A stretch of 5,519 nt of DNA. It comes from CAZDYP01 sp964509505 (GTDB taxonomy: Bacteria; Chloroflexota; Anaerolineae; JACRMK01). Within the stretch, counting starts at the first letter, position 1. Each line of letters starts with the position of its first letter. The notes beneath the pieces are model-generated. The model saw only the letters and a list, made by a program, of their open reading frames with translations, did not search any database and was not told where the DNA came from. A program made the translations under genes and the position numbers. The DNA lies in the NCBI GenBank assembly GCA_964509505.1, contig CAZDYP010000248.1:1-5519 (forward strand), in the 5' to 3' direction. Below, piece after piece: positions 1-4,916 of this stretch.

Positions 1-732
1 AATCATCTCTTGAAACTCGACCACTGATTGCGCGGTGTGCAACGTGACAGGCACACGCAGATGGTCAGCTACTTCGCGCGTGCGTCTGAGCAATGCTTCG
101 CTGCACGTGTCCACCTGGCGAGGGGCGAGCAACGCTTTGACGAGCCCGCCACGCGAGCCATCGTTCTTTTCAAGCCATTGCATCCCCGCGTTCATGTCGG
201 CGATGCCCTGCTCTTCCTGCCATTCCCATTGCACCGCTTTGCCATCGGGTGTGAACCAGCGCGCGGAACGATATGCCATGCCAACATAGACGCGCAAGCC
301 GAAACGCGCCGCTTGATCGGCGGTGTAGTCGTAATGGGAGCCGAGCTCGACAGCGCACGTTGTCCCACCGCGAATCAGCTCCGCCATCGAGAACTCGATG
401 CTCGCCAGTGCGCCTTCTTCGTCTTCAGCCGCTGAGCGTGCAGGCAACATCTCGAACAAGCCGCTGCCATAGAAATTGCGGGGCCCCGTATCCTCGACAA
501 GCGACCTGTCCAAGGGCGACTCGTACATGTGCATGTGTGTGTCAATGAAGCCAGGCGTCACGACTTTGCCTGTCGCATCAATCACGTGGTCAACCTGACC
601 ATCAAACTTTTTACCAACATGGATGATCGTGTCACCTTCATACACAATCACGCCATCGCGCAAGTGGCGATGCTGTTTGCCGTCGTAGGCGATGAGATGG
701 GAAGCGTTAATCAATGTGCGTTCAGGGAACAT
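1..732 (-). CDS. COG0402-type metal-dependent amidohydrolase, N-terminal half (runs off left edge)
   Basis: This is the first 244 codons of a second amidohydrolase; the rest lies beyond base 1. It aligns without gaps to residues 1-244 of the complete enzyme at 2931-4376, and I hand-counted 159 of 244 identical residues. The N-terminal beta-sandwich portion (about residues 1-58) leads into GFIDTHMHM at 61-69, where H66 and H68 are the expected metal ligands that open the TIM barrel. H232 (LHTAQS, 231-236) is the expected third histidine. The later GH and GTD metal-site motifs would lie outside the window. The ATG at 732-730 is chosen because the paralogue starts at the same place and a GGAG lies about 7 nt upstream. 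The gene begins only 17 nt after the stop of the PIN toxin gene, so it is probably co-transcribed with it. Family members deaminate or dechlorinate purines, pyrimidines or triazines in the cytoplasm; the substrate cannot be told from sequence. The family call is firm. Confidence 0.9.
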   Translation of the reverse strand, partial: MFPERTLINASHLIAYDGKQHRHLRDGVIVYEGDTIIHVGKKFDGQVDHVIDATGKVVTPGFIDTHMHMYESPLDRSLVEDTGPRNFYGSGLFEMLPARSAAEDEEGALASIEFSMAELIRGGTTCAVELGSHYDYTADQAARFGLRVYVGMAYRSARWFTPDGKAVQWEWQEEQGIADMNAGMQWLEKNDGSRGGLVKALLAPRQVDTCSEALLRRTREVADHLRVPVTLHTAQSVVEFQEMI

Positions 733-749
733 GCACAACTCCGTTGTAG

Positions 750-1214
750 TTATGGATGCTGATTGGGATTGTTCGTTGCCAATCCCTCAGCTTGTGCCGC
801 GCTCAGTAGGCGATCATCAGCAGAGAGAAAGATCAAGGCGGGCAAGCCGATAGTTTGCAGCTCATCATTGACGACCAGAGCCGAAGCCAACTGCACAGCA
901 TCATAAGCGCGCAAAGGATGCCGCTCCAAAAGCTGTTTCGCGCATTCAACCACATCAGGCGTCAACTCAATGAGCTCGTATTCGCTATCACACAGCGCTG
1001 CAAAATCGTTGGCCGCGCGCGTATAATCAGCCCAATCAAGACGCGCTTCACGCACACGGCGATTCAATGCGCTATAAGTCTCGATCATGCTCACGCGCGC
1101 AGTGATGATCAAATTACCTGCGGAGTTGTCTGCCAAAGCCTGAAACCACACCGTACCTGTTTCCAAAACATGACGTTTGATAAGCGCACTAGTATCAACG
1201 TAGTAGTCGGTCAT
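750..1214 (-). CDS. VapC-like PIN-domain ribonuclease toxin
   Basis: This is a 154-aa single-domain PIN protein, a little longer than the typical 125-145 aa VapC. The acidic Mg2+-binding residues sit where expected: D7 in YVDTSALIK, E45 in MIETYSAL, D105 in RAYDAVQLASAL, and D133/D134 in FLSADDRLL. All known catalytic positions look intact, so it should be an active endoribonuclease. VapC proteins usually cut tRNA or rRNA and are held inactive by a partner antitoxin. Its ATG overlaps the stop of the upstream antitoxin gene in an ATGA arrangement, with GAGGAG 5 nt ahead of the start, a classic translationally coupled toxin-antitoxin order with the antitoxin first. The asparagine-rich tail (NNPNQHP) is beyond the domain. 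I give no symbol because VapC families are numerous and the target is unknown. The gene lies between two paralogous amidohydrolase genes, with which it has no obvious metabolic link. Confidence 0.88.
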   Translation of the reverse strand: MTDYYVDTSALIKRHVLETGTVWFQALADNSAGNLIITARVSMIETYSALNRRVREARLDWADYTRAANDFAALCDSEYELIELTPDVVECAKQLLERHPLRAYDAVQLASALVVNDELQTIGLPALIFLSADDRLLSAAQAEGLATNNPNQHP

Positions 1215-1501
1215 AACCGCTCCTCACGCTCTTCAATGATCAATTCGGAAAGCGGGCGTCCAACGGCTAAACGTCGCGCAAGCGCTGAACGTTGTTCTGT
1301 CGAAAGCATGCCACTCGCAGGGCTGCCTTTTCTCGGCGTGATCAAACCCTTCGTCAACAGCACTTCACGCACGCGCTGATGACGCGCGGAAACAGGCGGC
1401 TTGGGATAGCGCACTTCAATTTGAACTCGTGTGTGCTCAGGCAAAGGCAGAGGCGCGAGCAAACGCAACATACCGTTTTCGTAAATGGCTGAGATAGTCA
1501 T
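1211..1501 (-). CDS. DUF104/AF2212-like antitoxin paired with the PIN toxin
   Basis: This is a 96-aa protein. Residues 1-30 (MTISAIYENG then MLRLLAPLPLPEHTRVQIEV) match the pattern of the DUF104, AF2212-like antitoxin family: a short beta-rich start with IYENG, a run of Leu/Pro, and a TRVQIEV strand. The rest (about 40-96) is charged and probably helical, ending in the acidic, arginine-rich SELIIEEREERL. Such C-terminal segments usually wrap around and block the PIN active site. I chose the ATG at 1501-1499 because the DUF104 motif starts there and AGGA lies about 9 nt upstream; a longer in-frame start at 1540 would overlap the previous gene and add 13 residues with no family likeness. Its TGA overlaps the toxin ATG by 4 nt. 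Antitoxins of this kind commonly repress their own promoter; the palindrome at 1525-1545, just upstream, is a possible site. The family call is likely, and the role is well supported by pairing. Confidence 0.8.
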   Translation of the reverse strand: MTISAIYENGMLRLLAPLPLPEHTRVQIEVRYPKPPVSARHQRVREVLLTKGLITPRKGSPASGMLSTEQRSALARRLAVGRPLSELIIEEREERL

Positions 1502-1513
1502 AAATCCATTCCT

Positions 1514-1534
1514 GTTGAAAGATTGAAGATTGAA
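1514..1534. repeat. Degenerate heptamer tandem repeat (3 units)
   Basis: Read on the plus strand, three consecutive 7-nt units lie end to end: GTTGAAA, GATTGAA, GATTGAA. The last two are identical. They fill the 35-nt gap between the 89-aa gene and the antitoxin gene and merge with the hairpin that covers the stop codon of the former. The array is too short to exclude chance on its own, but other 7-nt arrays occur at 4511-4538 and 4874-4896. Confidence 0.55.
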
Positions 1535-1545
1535 GGTCAATCTTC
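1525..1545. promoter_or_regulatory. Perfect 9-bp inverted repeat upstream of the antitoxin gene
   Basis: GAAGATTGA (1525-1533) and TCAATCTTC (1537-1545) form a perfect 9-bp inverted repeat with a 3-nt centre. On the minus strand it includes the last codons and stop of the 89-aa gene and ends 24 nt before the antitoxin ATG. It could be an RNA hairpin that separates or stabilises messages, or a DNA operator for toxin-antitoxin autoregulation. No run of U follows on the minus strand, so a strong intrinsic terminator is unlikely. The structure is certain; the role is inferred. Confidence 0.5.
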
Positions 1546-1806
1546 TTGTCCTTCAATGTATTTACCATACATGTATTCCAATTGGTCACCAAAGCCGTAA
1601 CCAAAATCGTGCGCGTTGCGAACCAGCTTATGACAGCGGTCCGCGAACTCCGGTTGAAGTCCATGTTGCGCCAAGAACTTCAGTGCTGACTCAAACATAC
1701 TCTCCAAACTGGTGTAACGCGAATTTGCGTCCGCCTCAACCGCCCTTCGATTCGCCATGCTCGCTGCAACGAACTCATCTCCATCGCGCGCCTTATACGG
1801 TCTCAC
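1537..1806 (-). CDS. Small hypothetical protein, 89 aa from GTG, start uncertain
   Basis: I do not recognise this protein. From the GTG at 1806-1804 it is 89 aa, with a probably helical middle (TSLESMFESALKFLAQHG, about residues 32-49), an aromatic stretch NAHDFGYGFGDQLEYMYGKY (64-83) and an acidic tail EGQED. The start is unclear. The GTG has no good Shine-Dalgarno. An in-frame CTG at 1824-1822 has GGGAG 9 nt upstream (1838-1834) and would add LIDGQW, which reads naturally into the rest. An internal ATG at 1758 has weak spacing. The frame is the same as that of the preceding gene (1831-2220), from which it is separated by one TAA and eight sense codons before the GTG. The two could therefore be translationally coupled genes or a single gene broken by a nonsense codon. 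The gene ends 35 nt before the antitoxin gene, so joint transcription is likely. Confidence 0.6.
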   Translation of the reverse strand: MRPYKARDGDEFVAASMANRRAVEADANSRYTSLESMFESALKFLAQHGLQPEFADRCHKLVRNAHDFGYGFGDQLEYMYGKYIEGQED

Positions 1807-1830
1807 CCATTGACCGTCAATCAGTTTATG

Positions 1831-2220
1831 TTACTCCCACGGCATATCAAACCAGCGCGCAAACTCATCATAGGCGCTTTCGATGATGCTGTAATCCACG
1901 CCGCCAGCGCTCGTGCGCTGATACGCTACACCCGCGTCTTTGAACAATTGCTCGGTCACGTCGTCCAACACTTCTGCGATTTCGCTGGGGTCCGCGAGCT
2001 CCGTCGCAGCTAATAAAGACTGTTCAACCGAACCGACTGCAATCTCTTTTTTCGGTTTGTCTAAGGCGATGGACACCGCGTATTGCAACATGCCAGCGAC
2101 GACGACCGACAGGCGTTCCGTGCGTCCATCAGGCACCAGCTCACGCAGCATGTTGACCCAAACGGTGTAAGTTTCTTTGCCGACGACGGCGCTGAGACTT
2201 CGTTTAGCTTTGCGTGGCAT
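1831..2220 (-). CDS. Small hypothetical protein, 129 aa, basic N-terminus, possible DNA-binding
   Basis: I do not recognise this family. The start is well supported: GAGGTG lies 4 nt before the ATG at 2220-2218. The N-terminus is basic (MPRKAKRS). A strand-like KETYTVWVNML is followed by a turn, PDGRTERLS, and a hydrophobic helix, VVVAGMLQYAVSIAL (39-53). That layout loosely recalls a ribbon-helix-helix or other small DNA-binding fold, which is a guess from pattern alone. The second half is acidic and helical (DPSEIAEVLDDVTEQLFKDAG) and ends in DEFARWFDMPWE. No signal peptide or membrane segment is evident. It stands upstream of the 89-aa gene in the same frame and leads a block of four small genes that ends in the antitoxin-toxin pair. 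A regulator or an accessory of that block is possible but not shown. Confidence 0.75.
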   Translation of the reverse strand: MPRKAKRSLSAVVGKETYTVWVNMLRELVPDGRTERLSVVVAGMLQYAVSIALDKPKKEIAVGSVEQSLLAATELADPSEIAEVLDDVTEQLFKDAGVAYQRTSAGGVDYSIIESAYDEFARWFDMPWE

Positions 2221-2248
2221 GATTCACCTCTCATTCAAGACTTCGCTT

Positions 2249-2282
2249 AAAAACCTTATGGGGTTCCCCATCTATGAGGTTT
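2249..2282 (-). terminator. Possible weak intrinsic terminator after the SDR gene
   Basis: Reading the minus strand, AAACCT (2282-2277) pairs with AGGTTT (2256-2251), and inside it ATGGG (2271-2267) pairs with CCCAT (2262-2258) around a GAAC loop, with a small asymmetric internal loop. Five T residues (2253-2249) close the structure. It lies in the 73-nt gap between the SDR gene and the 129-aa gene, the widest gap in the minus-strand run. It would split the run into an amidohydrolase-SDR unit and a downstream unit, probably with read-through because the stem is broken and AT-rich outside. Confidence 0.42.
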
Positions 2283-2293
2283 CTGGAAAGCGC

Positions 2294-2923
2294 TCAAGCG
2301 CTAATCATCGGCGCTTGACGCCAATAAGTTGCGTCACTCACTTGCTTGAGCATGAAGCTCGCCATAGCTGCGCGCGATAACTGTGTGCCGCTGTCCTTGC
2401 CCACATAGCCCACACGCACATTGCCTTGCGCGGGCGTATCCAACAAGCGCGGCACACGCACTACCGTCCAATCCACGTCAGAAGCGCGCACCAATGCGAC
2501 GACGCGCACCATGTCCTCATACGCATTGCGCGATAATAGCTTGACCAGCCCGCCGAAAAATTTGTCAATCAGTTTCGGTTGGTCGTTGGGATCGCGCACA
2601 CCCGCGCCCGCCGCAATGACCAGACGCCGCACGCCATGTTGCTGCATCGCCGCGAGAATGTTTTGCGTGCCTGTGGTCACCTGAAAGTCGGGCGCGTTGG
2701 TCGTCGGTCCCAACACGCTGATAACCGCGTCACAACCCACAACCACGCTTTCGACTTTCGCCGCATCACGCACATCGCCTTGCGTGACCTTCAGATGCTC
2801 ATGCGCTTGCGATAGTTTGGATGGCTCGCGCGCGAGCGCAACCACTTCATGTCCAGCCGCCAATGCTTGCGCGACGACATGCTTGCCTGTTTTACCTGTG
2901 GCGCCAAAGATTGCTAGTTTCAT
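2294..2923 (-). CDS. NAD(P)-binding atypical SDR, NmrA/BVR-B-like
   Basis: This 209-aa Rossmann-fold protein is of normal length for the atypical short-chain dehydrogenase group related to biliverdin reductase B and NmrA (NAD(P)H-binding). It opens with MKLAIFGATGKTGKH, giving the GxxGxxG cofactor loop (G7, G10, G13). R32, after the second strand (VALAREPSKL), suggests a preference for NADP. GDVRD (49-53) follows the third strand, and DAVISVLGP (65-73) lies on the fourth. DWTVVRVPRL (151-160) and LSRAAMASFML (182-192) are typical late motifs. The usual SDR Tyr-x-x-x-Lys catalytic pair is not obvious, as is common here. The substrate is unknown; reductase, isomerase or redox-sensing roles are all possible. 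The start is the ATG at 2923-2921, which begins the first Rossmann strand; its ribosome binding site GAGGAG overlaps the stop of the amidohydrolase gene 7 nt upstream, so the two genes are almost certainly co-expressed. Confidence 0.88.
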   Translation of the reverse strand: MKLAIFGATGKTGKHVVAQALAAGHEVVALAREPSKLSQAHEHLKVTQGDVRDAAKVESVVVGCDAVISVLGPTTNAPDFQVTTGTQNILAAMQQHGVRRLVIAAGAGVRDPNDQPKLIDKFFGGLVKLLSRNAYEDMVRVVALVRASDVDWTVVRVPRLLDTPAQGNVRVGYVGKDSGTQLSRAAMASFMLKQVSDATYWRQAPMISA

Positions 2924-2930
2924 CGTATCG

Positions 2931-4376
2931 TCACTCCTCATCCCACACTGCAAAACTCTGTGGCGACAACTCGTCCGCCTCGCGCTCGTTCCAATCGCCC
3001 TTCGGAATGTTGGGCCACATCCGTTCGCCTGCCGCTTGCAACCGTCGTGTCAGTTCTTTGATGTCGGGCGCAGCTGGAATCACGCCATCTTGCATCACGG
3101 TCTTGCCGTTCACGATGACCGTCTTCACATCTGCGGCTTGCGCGTTGAAGACGATGTTCTTGATGGGGTCGCGCAACGGCGTCATCCAGATGCTCTCGCC
3201 TTCCCAAATCACGAGGTCGGCTTTCGCCCCTTTGCACAGCCGCCCCAAGTCGTCACGCCCAATCGCCTTTGCGCCGCCAAGCGTTGCCGCGTTGAACACA
3301 TCCGCCGCCGTCGCAATTTCAGTTTGTCTGTCCATGATCTTGCTGATGACGCTCGCCCAACGCATCGCCTCGATCATAGATTGCGGCGCGGTGTCCGTGC
3401 CGAGCGTCATGTTCACGCCCGCTTGCTGATAACGATGGAAGCTCTCCATGGCGATGCCGCGTCGCGCAAAGACCCACGGCGCATGAGCGACTGAGCAACC
3501 GACGCCACCCATAATCGCCAAATCATCGCCCGCATAGTTCGCCCATGATGTGCCTGTGATGATGATGGCATGACCGAGAATCACATCAGGACCGAGAAAG
3601 CCGATGTCGTGCATCCACTCAATCGGTGATTTGCCGTGCCGTCGCACCATCTCTTGAAATTCAATCGTGGACTGTGAGGCGTGAATCTGAATCGGCACAT
3701 GCAGGCGGTTCGCCGCCTCACGCGTGCGCTTCAACAACGCCTCGCTGCACGTATCCACTTGCGCGGGCGACAAGAAGCCTTTGACCAAGCCGCCATGCGC
3801 GCCGTCGTTCTGCTCGATCCAATCCACTGCGCGCTCAAAATTTTTGTTCCCTGTCTCCTCATCCCATACCCATTGCACCGACTTGCCATCGCGCGTGAGC
3901 CAACGCCCACTGCGATACATCGGCCCAATATAGGCGCGAAAGCCGAAACGCGCCGCTTGCTCGGCGGTGTATTCATGCACAGGCCCCATTTCGAGCGCGG
4001 TCGTGGTGCCTGTGTGCAACAATTCCATCAGCGAGAACTCGACACAACAATGGTTCGCTTCCATGTCTTGCGCCGCGCCACGCGCAGGCAACATCTCGAA
4101 CAAGCCGCTGTTGTAGAAGTTGCGCTTGCCATGATCCTCGATGAACGACTTGTCGAGCGGCGAGCCTGCCATGTGGATGTGCGTGTCAATGAAGCCGGGC
4201 GTGACCACTTTGCCCGTCGCATCAATCAGATGGTCTATCTGACCATCAAATGTTTTGCCAACGTGGATAATGGTATCGCCCTCATAGACGACGACGCCGT
4301 CTTTGAGGTAACGATGTTGTGCGCCGTCGTAGGCGATGATATGGGAGGCTTTGATTTTTGTGCGTTCTGTGGGCAT
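2931..4376 (-). CDS. COG0402-type metal-dependent amidohydrolase (chlorohydrolase/deaminase-like), complete
   Basis: This is a 481-aa cytoplasmic amidohydrolase of the group that includes guanine deaminase, MTA/SAH deaminase and the AtzA/TrzN triazine hydrolases. Visible motifs are GFIDTHIHM (61-69) with metal ligands H66 and H68, H232 in IHASQS, H269 in LGHAII, and D328 in LGTDTAPQ. After the barrel the chain returns to a beta-sandwich with LGGAKAIGRDDLGRL and GAKADLVIWEGES (366-395) and VNGKTVMQDG (422-431). The usual HxxE glutamate three residues after H232 is Gln (Q235), so activity on classical substrates is uncertain. I start it at the ATG 4376-4374: GGAG lies 5 nt upstream and the paralogue at 1-732 begins at the same point. 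An in-frame ATG at 4457 would add MSRKSNFLRTLTFIGSALL, which mimics a signal peptide but lacks a ribosome binding site. A 5-bp hairpin (4419-4432) lies in its leader. The SDR gene follows 7 nt later. Confidence 0.93.
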   Translation of the reverse strand: MPTERTKIKASHIIAYDGAQHRYLKDGVVVYEGDTIIHVGKTFDGQIDHLIDATGKVVTPGFIDTHIHMAGSPLDKSFIEDHGKRNFYNSGLFEMLPARGAAQDMEANHCCVEFSLMELLHTGTTTALEMGPVHEYTAEQAARFGFRAYIGPMYRSGRWLTRDGKSVQWVWDEETGNKNFERAVDWIEQNDGAHGGLVKGFLSPAQVDTCSEALLKRTREAANRLHVPIQIHASQSTIEFQEMVRRHGKSPIEWMHDIGFLGPDVILGHAIIITGTSWANYAGDDLAIMGGVGCSVAHAPWVFARRGIAMESFHRYQQAGVNMTLGTDTAPQSMIEAMRWASVISKIMDRQTEIATAADVFNAATLGGAKAIGRDDLGRLCKGAKADLVIWEGESIWMTPLRDPIKNIVFNAQAADVKTVIVNGKTVMQDGVIPAAPDIKELTRRLQAAGERMWPNIPKGDWNEREADELSPQSFAVWDEE

Positions 4377-4450
4377 GGAGACTCCATTTGAAATTTTAGA
4401 CAGCAAAGCTGAACCGATGAACGTGAGCGTTCGCAAGAAGTTACTTTTTC

Positions 4451-4480
4451 TTGACATGAGCAGATGCGCGATTATATAAC
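4451..4480 (+). promoter_or_regulatory. Sigma-70-like promoter P1 for the 89-aa plus-strand gene
   Basis: A perfect TTGACA (4451-4456) is followed after 18 nt by TATAAC (4475-4480), or after 17 nt by ATATAA (4474-4479). Transcription would start near 4487 and run right, giving a leader of about 116 nt before the ATG at 4603. Its -10 box overlaps that of the opposite promoter. The element is strong by consensus; use in vivo is inferred. Confidence 0.6.
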
Positions 4481-4500
4481 TTTTGTGACGCCTCACACAA
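4471..4500 (-). promoter_or_regulatory. Divergent promoter for the complete amidohydrolase gene
   Basis: On the minus strand a perfect TATAAT lies at 4476-4471, with TTGTGT (4500-4495) 18 nt upstream as a weak -35 (three of six consensus bases). The start would be near 4464, leaving an 88-nt leader before the ATG at 4376. The -10 is shared, base for base, with the plus-strand promoter through the palindrome TTATATAA (4472-4479). A weak -35 beside a perfect -10 would suit an activator-dependent promoter. Confidence 0.5.
4484..4497. promoter_or_regulatory. TGTGA-N4-TCACA inverted repeat, candidate operator
   Basis: TGTGA (4484-4488) and TCACA (4493-4497) form a perfect 5-bp inverted repeat around CGCC. 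The half-sites match those bound by CRP/FNR-type regulators, but the usual spacing is 6, not 4, so a different dimeric regulator is as likely. It covers the predicted plus-strand start and the weak -35 region of the minus-strand promoter, where binding could affect both directions. Confidence 0.35.
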
Positions 4501-4510
4501 CCCCACCTCT

Positions 4511-4538
4511 TTCACGCTTCACGTTTCACAGTTCACGC
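4511..4538. repeat. Four tandem TTCACNN heptamers
   Basis: Four abutting 7-nt units are visible: TTCACGC, TTCACGT, TTCACAG, TTCACGC. All share TTCAC. They lie between the divergent promoter core and the second plus-strand -10 box, and supply its candidate -35. This may be a simple short tandem repeat or a cooperative binding array; units 1 and 4 are identical and lie 21 nt apart, about two helical turns. Confidence 0.75.
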
Positions 4539-4545
4539 ATATAAT
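4518..4545 (+). promoter_or_regulatory. Second plus-strand promoter candidate P2
   Basis: A perfect TATAAT at 4540-4545 is preceded, after 16 nt, by TTCACG (4518-4523), which matches four of six -35 bases and belongs to the heptamer array. Transcripts would begin near 4552, so the RNA would start just before the hairpin at 4557-4574. It is an alternative or addition to P1. Confidence 0.42.
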
Positions 4546-4556
4546 ATCAGTGCAGG

Positions 4557-4574
4557 CGGCGTTCTCTAACGCCG
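4557..4574 (+). promoter_or_regulatory. Leader hairpin ahead of the 89-aa plus-strand gene
   Basis: CGGCGTT (4557-4563) pairs perfectly with AACGCCG (4568-4574) around a CTCT loop. The following ATTCTTGAATTTT is U-rich but not a clean run, so the element could be a weak attenuator. If P2 is used it would lie at the 5' end of the RNA and could protect it from decay. The ribosome binding site begins 15 nt after the stem. Confidence 0.45.
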
Positions 4575-4602
4575 ATTCTTGAATTTTCAGAGGTGCTGGG
4601 GA

Positions 4603-4872
4603 ATGGCAAGAAAGCACTTAGCCGATGACATGGTTGGCTATGCAATTCTGGAACACGACACCGTGTTTGACGGCGAGAAGCCGTGGCGCGTACTGTCACT
4701 CAACCCTGACGGCACGTTGCACGCCGTTGATGCTCATGCGTGGGAAATCGTCGCGGGGCCAATCGCGCCCAACCACGTCGTACGCATGCGCCCTGATCGC
4801 ATAGACGATTACGAGTACATGCAGTCGGTGTGGCGGCAGTGTCAGATCATGAAGGAGTTTATGGAAGAGTAA
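4603..4872 (+). CDS. Small acidic hypothetical protein, 89 aa
   Basis: I do not recognise the family. The ATG at 4603 is supported by GAGGTG (4590-4595) 7 nt upstream, and a second GGGGA abuts the ATG; a TTG start at 4579 would add only eight unconvincing residues that overlap the ribosome binding site. After a short start (MARKHLADD), the protein looks like a compact beta-rich domain: GYAILEHDTVFDGEKPWRVL, then SLNPDGTLHAVDAHAWEIV with a predicted hairpin turn at NPDG (34-37), and AGPIAPNHVVRMRPDR. It ends in an acidic helix, DDYEYMQSVWRQCQIMKEFMEE (68-89). No signal peptide or membrane segment is evident. The gene stands alone on the plus strand, with its own promoters and a strong terminator, so it is expressed independently of both neighbours. 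Full regulatory equipment argues that it is real despite the unknown function. Confidence 0.78.
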   Translation: MARKHLADDMVGYAILEHDTVFDGEKPWRVLSLNPDGTLHAVDAHAWEIVAGPIAPNHVVRMRPDRIDDYEYMQSVWRQCQIMKEFMEE

Positions 4873-4873
4873 A

Positions 4874-4896
4874 AGTAGTCAGTAATCAGTAGCCAG
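4874..4896. repeat. Degenerate heptamer repeat, left arm of an inverted pair with 4970-4989
   Basis: Three abutting 7-nt units, AGTAGTC, AGTAATC and AGTAGCC, begin directly after the stop of the 89-aa gene, followed by AG. The stretch 4877-4896 is matched at 16 of 20 positions by the reverse complement of 4970-4989. The two arms flank the terminator. Confidence 0.65.
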
Positions 4897-4916
4897 ATGG
4901 CTTTGCCTACCCGAAG

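Noticed and set aside
733..749. Hairpin ACAAC-GGA-GTTGT ahead of the second amidohydrolase as a translation switch
   Set aside because: The stem is only 5 bp with a 3-nt loop over the Shine-Dalgarno; too weak to claim regulation from sequence alone.
855..1379. A 174-codon open frame on the plus strand
   Set aside because: It is antisense to both the PIN toxin and the antitoxin genes, whose motifs and 4-nt overlap are convincing.
1502..1540. Longer start for the antitoxin at 1540
   Set aside because: It would overlap the preceding gene and add 13 residues outside the family pattern; the ATG at 1501 has an AGGA and begins the DUF104-like motif.
2697..3494. A 265-codon open frame on the plus strand
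   Set aside because: It runs antisense across the ends of two well-supported genes (SDR and amidohydrolase) and crosses their junction; its composition is typical of a reverse-strand shadow.
3681..4391. A 236-codon open frame on the plus strand
   Set aside because: It lies wholly opposite the amidohydrolase coding region, has no ribosome binding site of note, and its product (Arg/His/Ala-rich) shows no domain. The same kind of shadow (28-435) appears opposite the paralogue, as expected from antisense of similar codons.
4377..4496. N-terminal extension of the amidohydrolase with a signal-peptide-like segment
   Set aside because: In-frame starts at 4496 and 4457 lack ribosome binding sites, the extension covers the promoter -10, and the paralogue begins at the position equivalent to 4376 with its own Shine-Dalgarno.
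4484..4497. A true CRP site
   Set aside because: The half-sites fit but the spacer is 4 nt rather than the required 6, so I list it only as a generic inverted repeat.
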